Origin: Stenotrophomonas rhizophila
Lineage (GTDB): Bacteria; Pseudomonadota; Gammaproteobacteria; Xanthomonadales; Xanthomonadaceae
DNA: 64,000 nt
Assembly: GCF_001704155.1 (NCBI RefSeq)
Contig: NZ_CP016294.1
Coordinates: 477,001 to 541,000 of the forward strand
Direction: 5' to 3'
The notes under the pieces were generated by a model. The model saw nothing but the letters and a program-made list of their open reading frames with translations. It was not told the DNA's origin and searched no databases. Made by a program: the position numbers and the translations under genes. Positions 60,786-64,000 of the stretch are shown one piece after another; the stretch's first letter is position 1; every line of letters begins with the position of its first letter.

Positions 60786-62314
60786 CAGGTGGACGAGTCG
60801 GCGAGGAACATCCGGATCCGATCTCGGCGGCACTGAATGGTGCCGCCGTAGGCTTGGGCGCGACCGCTGAGTCGCCCGATCGCCATGGTCATAGTGCTTC
60901 GCGAAATGTGGTGTCGTGAATCCAGGACGCCGACAGTGATCACGATGCCCCTGGTAGCGCCGAACTGGCCACAGCGCGCCCGGATCCTCAGTGGGCCGCG
61001 CTCGTGCTCCAGAAAGAGGGACACGGCCTCCGTCAATGCACGGTAGGCAGTCAGTTGCAGATCAAGGCTGAGGCGGCATGGGTCGCCGGTGAGGCTTGAT
61101 CTGGCAAGGCGACCTGTCTGGTCCCAAGCGTCGCCTATACCGCCTACCTGGATGGCGAGGTACAACCCTACGTGTTCCATCGTGGTGGGGTAAACCATGC
61201 TGGTCTGTTCCCGGAACGTCCGCGAGTGGACAGTCGACACATGGAGCAGATTGGACGCGACATCGTGGTGGCCGTTGCTCCTGAGCCAATCGATGGTGTC
61301 GCTCAACGACGCATCCAGGCGCTCGCCGATGCGTCGGAGGCTGTCGACGCGATTGCGCAACTCCTGTTCACCGGCGATGTGGGAGGCGCGCGCGTTGGAG
61401 ATTGCCTGACGACCCGCCTTCGCATGCAGCAGATACTGATGATAGTAGTCGGTGATCCTCGAGCCCAACGCGAGCAGCGCCGTCCCGGAGAGCGCGGTAA
61501 CCAACTGCACCTTGAAGGAGTCAAGGTCGAACGATCCGGGAAGCCCGGTCACTGGCGTGCTGATGCGTACGAAGACGTACATCATCGGCATTCCGATGGC
61601 CGCCCCCCACCATCCCTGGATACAGGTAAGGGCGATGATGGGAGCAACCATGAGTAGCAATATCGCGGCCTTGTGGGCGTACGCATCCTCCGGGATGAGG
61701 ATGGATGCCACGCCAAGTGCAAGCAGGGAGGCGGCCGCGCTTGTACTGGGGGGCTCTCGCCACGTTGGCCAATCGACCTCCTTGCGTCGACTCCACAGCA
61801 CCGCCATGGGGGCAATGGTGAGAATGGCGACGTAGTGTCCAAGCATGAACCTGCTGGCAATGACAAAAACATCGCCCGCCGGTGGTGACTGCCAATATGC
61901 ATGCATCAGCACGAGATTCCCAACGCCGACAGCGAGCGCCGCCGTGGCCGCGATGGTGAGCATCCAAGCTTGGCTCTTGCCCGAAACTGCACGCCGGTGC
62001 AGGTAGACGATCAGTGCGACGAGTGGAAACTGATAGGCCGAGGACACCAATACCCATTCAAGCCCGTACGTGCCTACCAGCGGAAGGCGTATTTCGGCGA
62101 AGTAGGCGTACTCCCCCAGCAGGAGGTAGGGCCACATGCGAACTGGCGTGATCAGTAATGCGGCCACGCGTATACCGGACGGCAGAAAGAACTGGTCCAG
62201 TGAGATCTGTCGCGTTGACCAGCAGGCGATGGCGTAGAGAGTGGCTGCAAGGAGTCCAGCGGGGAGGGTCAGAATCCCCGACTGAATCTTCGTGATCAGT
62301 CCGTCGCGCGACAT
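60782..62314 (-). CDS. MASE1-domain membrane sensor with degenerate kinase-like C-terminus
   Basis: 510 residues. Eight or so membrane helices form a MASE1 sensor (TLPAGLLAATLYAIACWSTRQISLDQFFLPSGIRVAALLITPVRMWPYLLLGEY). A coiled region follows (about 295-345), then a domain with LTAYRALTEAVSLFLEHE resembling the N box of UhpB/NarX-type ATPase domains. No phospho-accepting histidine motif, DxGxG or G2 box is visible. It may be a receptor without kinase activity. The frame runs upstream, but ATG 62314 has AGGAGG at ideal spacing. Confidence 0.75.
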   Translation of the reverse strand: MSRDGLITKIQSGILTLPAGLLAATLYAIACWSTRQISLDQFFLPSGIRVAALLITPVRMWPYLLLGEYAYFAEIRLPLVGTYGLEWVLVSSAYQFPLVALIVYLHRRAVSGKSQAWMLTIAATAALAVGVGNLVLMHAYWQSPPAGDVFVIASRFMLGHYVAILTIAPMAVLWSRRKEVDWPTWREPPSTSAAASLLALGVASILIPEDAYAHKAAILLLMVAPIIALTCIQGWWGAAIGMPMMYVFVRISTPVTGLPGSFDLDSFKVQLVTALSGTALLALGSRITDYYHQYLLHAKAGRQAISNARASHIAGEQELRNRVDSLRRIGERLDASLSDTIDWLRSNGHHDVASNLLHVSTVHSRTFREQTSMVYPTTMEHVGLYLAIQVGGIGDAWDQTGRLARSSLTGDPCRLSLDLQLTAYRALTEAVSLFLEHERGPLRIRARCGQFGATRGIVITVGVLDSRHHISRSTMTMAIGRLSGRAQAYGGTIQCRRDRIRMFLADSSTC

Positions 62315-62707
62315 CCATACCCTCCTGTGGTTTCCTGCTGTCGCATTCAGTCTGCGGCGCGTGTTTCTTTCGAGGGCGCGAAAATAGCGGCCGGAGATGG
62401 AGGGCGCAACGGGATTGCAGAATTTTCGGACAAGAACGAGGCCGCTCCACTGATTCCGTTGAGCCTCGTCACAGCGTTGGTTTGATCGACGTCTCAGATG
62501 GGCATCGCTGGCGATACAGCTGGGCTGACGCAATGTGCCGTTTGAACGAGCATGAACGACACGCGGTCGTAGTCCAGGGCGCGCCGACCGCATCATTTCA
62601 GATGGCGCACACCTGGCGGCGCAATTCGATCCATTCCGATATCCCTGGACACTCCCACGATGCTGCACTCACACCACCCGCGTGTGCGGGCTATCAGGGA
62701 GTGGGTA
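62315..62707. other. intergenic region without recognisable gene
   Basis: 393 bases between divergent genes. It must hold promoters for the MASE1 gene and the next protein. I see no clear -35/-10 pair, repeat or RNA gene. Confidence 0.5.
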
Positions 62708-63568
62708 ATGAAGAATCTGGGGTGGATGCTGTTGGCGGCATTGCCATTGCAGGGCATGGCGCAGGAAAAGATTGAAGATCCCGTCGCACAGCCGTGCTAC
62801 ATGTGTACCGATGCTGAGATGTACGCGAAGGCGCGCTCGCTGGGCATCGGCTCGCACTACGTTTACCAAGCCGCAAGCCAGACCAACATTCAGGGGTTTC
62901 ACGTCACCAACGAGAACGGGCAGCTGGTGGCCACGCATTTCGTGCCAGCACCGTGGATACGCACGCAGTACAACGCGCTGATGAAGCTCTACAATGAGGT
63001 CCGGGGCGCTTTCGTTGACCAGTGGGGAACGGTGTCGCTGCAGCCACCGGGATCACCGCACGTGATGATGGAACAACCGCAGAGCGACACCCTGCTGTGG
63101 GGGCATCACGTCTCCGACCTCAATCCCAGGCGTGAGGAAGCGCGTGAAACGGTACGGCGCATGCTCACCCGCTCAAGCCGCTACGCCTTCTTGAACGCAG
63201 ATGCCGAGCACGGCCGCATCCTGCGGTTCGAATCGCAGTCCTATGGCGCGTCGCCGTTGATCGCGCAGCTGAAGATCCTGACGTCCTCGCTCGGCTACGT
63301 CGAGTTCTACTTCGATTACGAGACGCGCCAGTGGGAGTATCTGAACTCGCGGGACTGGAACTGGGTGATCCAGGAAAAAGCGGAAGACTTCCTGTATCCG
63401 GACGGCACCGCGCGCAGGCTGCCTTACGAGCGGGCGCTCGCGCCCTACTTCGTGCAGCGGGCCGGCTGGGCGGGCGTAAAAGTCACGGGGACGCCTGCGT
63501 TCGGCACCTCCACCGTTGCATACCTCTGTGCCCGGATCGCAGGAAAGGTTGAGTGCCGGGCGGAATGA
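62708..63568 (+). CDS. hypothetical secreted protein
   Basis: 286 residues with a signal peptide (MKNLGWMLLAALPLQGMAQE). A CYMCTD pair begins the mature part. The rest (NIQGFHVTNENGQLVATHFVPAPWIRTQYNALMKLYNEVRGAF... LKILTSSLGYVEFYFDYETRQWEYLNSRDWNWV) is unrecognised. The frame extends upstream to 62660, but ATG 62708 fits the signal peptide. Related small secreted proteins often lie next to MASE1 genes by chance; no link is claimed. Confidence 0.6.
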   Translation: MKNLGWMLLAALPLQGMAQEKIEDPVAQPCYMCTDAEMYAKARSLGIGSHYVYQAASQTNIQGFHVTNENGQLVATHFVPAPWIRTQYNALMKLYNEVRGAFVDQWGTVSLQPPGSPHVMMEQPQSDTLLWGHHVSDLNPRREEARETVRRMLTRSSRYAFLNADAEHGRILRFESQSYGASPLIAQLKILTSSLGYVEFYFDYETRQWEYLNSRDWNWVIQEKAEDFLYPDGTARRLPYERALAPYFVQRAGWAGVKVTGTPAFGTSTVAYLCARIAGKVECRAE

Positions 63569-63574
63569 TCCATC

Positions 63575-63602
63575 CACCGTGCCCCTCCGGGGGCACGGTG
63601 GT
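63575..63602. terminator. hairpin between convergent genes
   Basis: CCACCGTGCCC pairs with GGGCACGGTGG around a short loop, between the secreted-protein stop and the ABC permease end. There is no long T run. Confidence 0.55.
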
Positions 63603-63610
63603 TCCATGCA

Positions 63611-64000
63611 TCAGGTTTCGCGCAACGCCGTGGTTATAGGCAACCGCGCCGCACGCAGCGCGGGGAACAGCCCGCCCACCAGGCCGATGCCCAGCGCCCA
63701 CTTCAGCCCGCTCCACAGCAGCTCGGGCGAGACCTTGAACTGGAACACCACCTGGCTGAAGTTGCTGCCGATGGTGGACACGCTATAGCCGTTGAAGATG
63801 GCCCACGCCACGAGCCCGCCCAGCAACCCGCCGATCAGTGCCAGCAACATGGTTTCGAGCATGATCGCGGTGACCACCGGCAACCCACGGAAGCCAATCG
63901 CACGCATCGTGGCGATCTCACGCGCGCGGGTGGCCACCGCCGCATACATGGTGTTGAGCGCGCCAAACACCGCACCCACCGCCATGATCGCGCCGATCAC
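63611..64000 (-). CDS. FtsX-type ABC transporter permease, C-terminal part
   Basis: The frame is open to the window edge, so the N-terminus is missing. The 129 visible residues match the last three helices of MacB/FtsX permeases: IMAVGAVFGALNTMYAAVATRAREIATMRAIGFRGLPVVTAIMLETMLLALIGGLLG and FPALRAARLPITTALRE. It is probably part of a lipoprotein- or peptide-exporting ABC system. Confidence 0.85.
   Translation of the reverse strand: MIGAIMAVGAVFGALNTMYAAVATRAREIATMRAIGFRGLPVVTAIMLETMLLALIGGLLGGLVAWAIFNGYSVSTIGSNFSQVVFQFKVSPELLWSGLKWALGIGLVGGLFPALRAARLPITTALRET

Overview
This is a high-GC gammaproteobacterial chromosome segment. The closest fit is Stenotrophomonas (family Xanthomonadaceae). 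Support comes from the protein families, frequent GTG starts, TAGAAT/TAGGAT-type -10 boxes, and several GTAG-headed palindromes that look like Stenotrophomonas SMAG repeats. I had no database access, so names rest on recognised motifs, gene order and family knowledge.

Layout. 1-6.6 kb: a tightly overlapping membrane-lipid cluster (desaturase end, FAD oxidoreductase, DUF1365, two cyclopropane/methyl fatty-acid synthase-type methyltransferases, DUF2878, DUF1295, lipocalin lipoprotein). 6.6-8.5 kb: a patatin phospholipase. 8.6-15.7 kb: a PrpR/RamB-like fatty-acyl regulator divergent from a complete valine-degradation operon ending in mmsB. 15.8-20.1 kb: ohr with an AraC regulator, secreted unknowns, a CDF-family protein with a degenerate metal site, and a HigB/HigA-type toxin-antitoxin pair.

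20.2-39.4 kb: an integrated element of about 19 kb inserted in the 5' end of dusA. The host 5' fragment of dusA is left at 20169-20255. The element supplies a new start to dusA on the right, next to its tyrosine integrase. Its early operon runs leftward (DNA-binding protein, Ogr/Delta zinc finger, a structured antisense-RNA-like segment, a 900-residue primase/helicase, a PAPS-reductase-like protein, a PrtN-like protein). A repressor diverges from it. The P2-type packaging genes (terminase, portal) remain, but the scaffold gene is truncated after about 68 residues and all capsid, tail and lysis genes are missing. The right part is cargo: a Com zinc finger overlapping a DNA methyltransferase, an RloC/PrrC-like ATPase with zinc hook, an AT-rich array of eleven (A/G)TTACC iterons framed by an 18-bp inverted repeat, a single-domain BLUF blue-light sensor, and a HEPN-motif protein. 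The whole resembles a defective P2-like phage, or a helper-dependent satellite, carrying a defence and sensing load.

39.3-64 kb returns to housekeeping chromosome: dusA, a small secreted protein with phoPQ, mtfA, birA-coaX-SPOR protein, tRNA-Thr(UGU), a small GTPase/roadblock (MglA/MglB-like) operon, arginase, entericidin, CsbD, trpS, an MBL hydrolase, an M28 peptidase, an MHS transporter, yedA-rarD exporters, a MASE1 membrane sensor and the end of an FtsX-type ABC permease.

The most unusual features are the dusA promoter/N-terminus swap, the P4 CI/C4-like RNA segment with matching loops, the iteron array, and the Com-methyltransferase, RloC-like, BLUF and HEPN cargo set.
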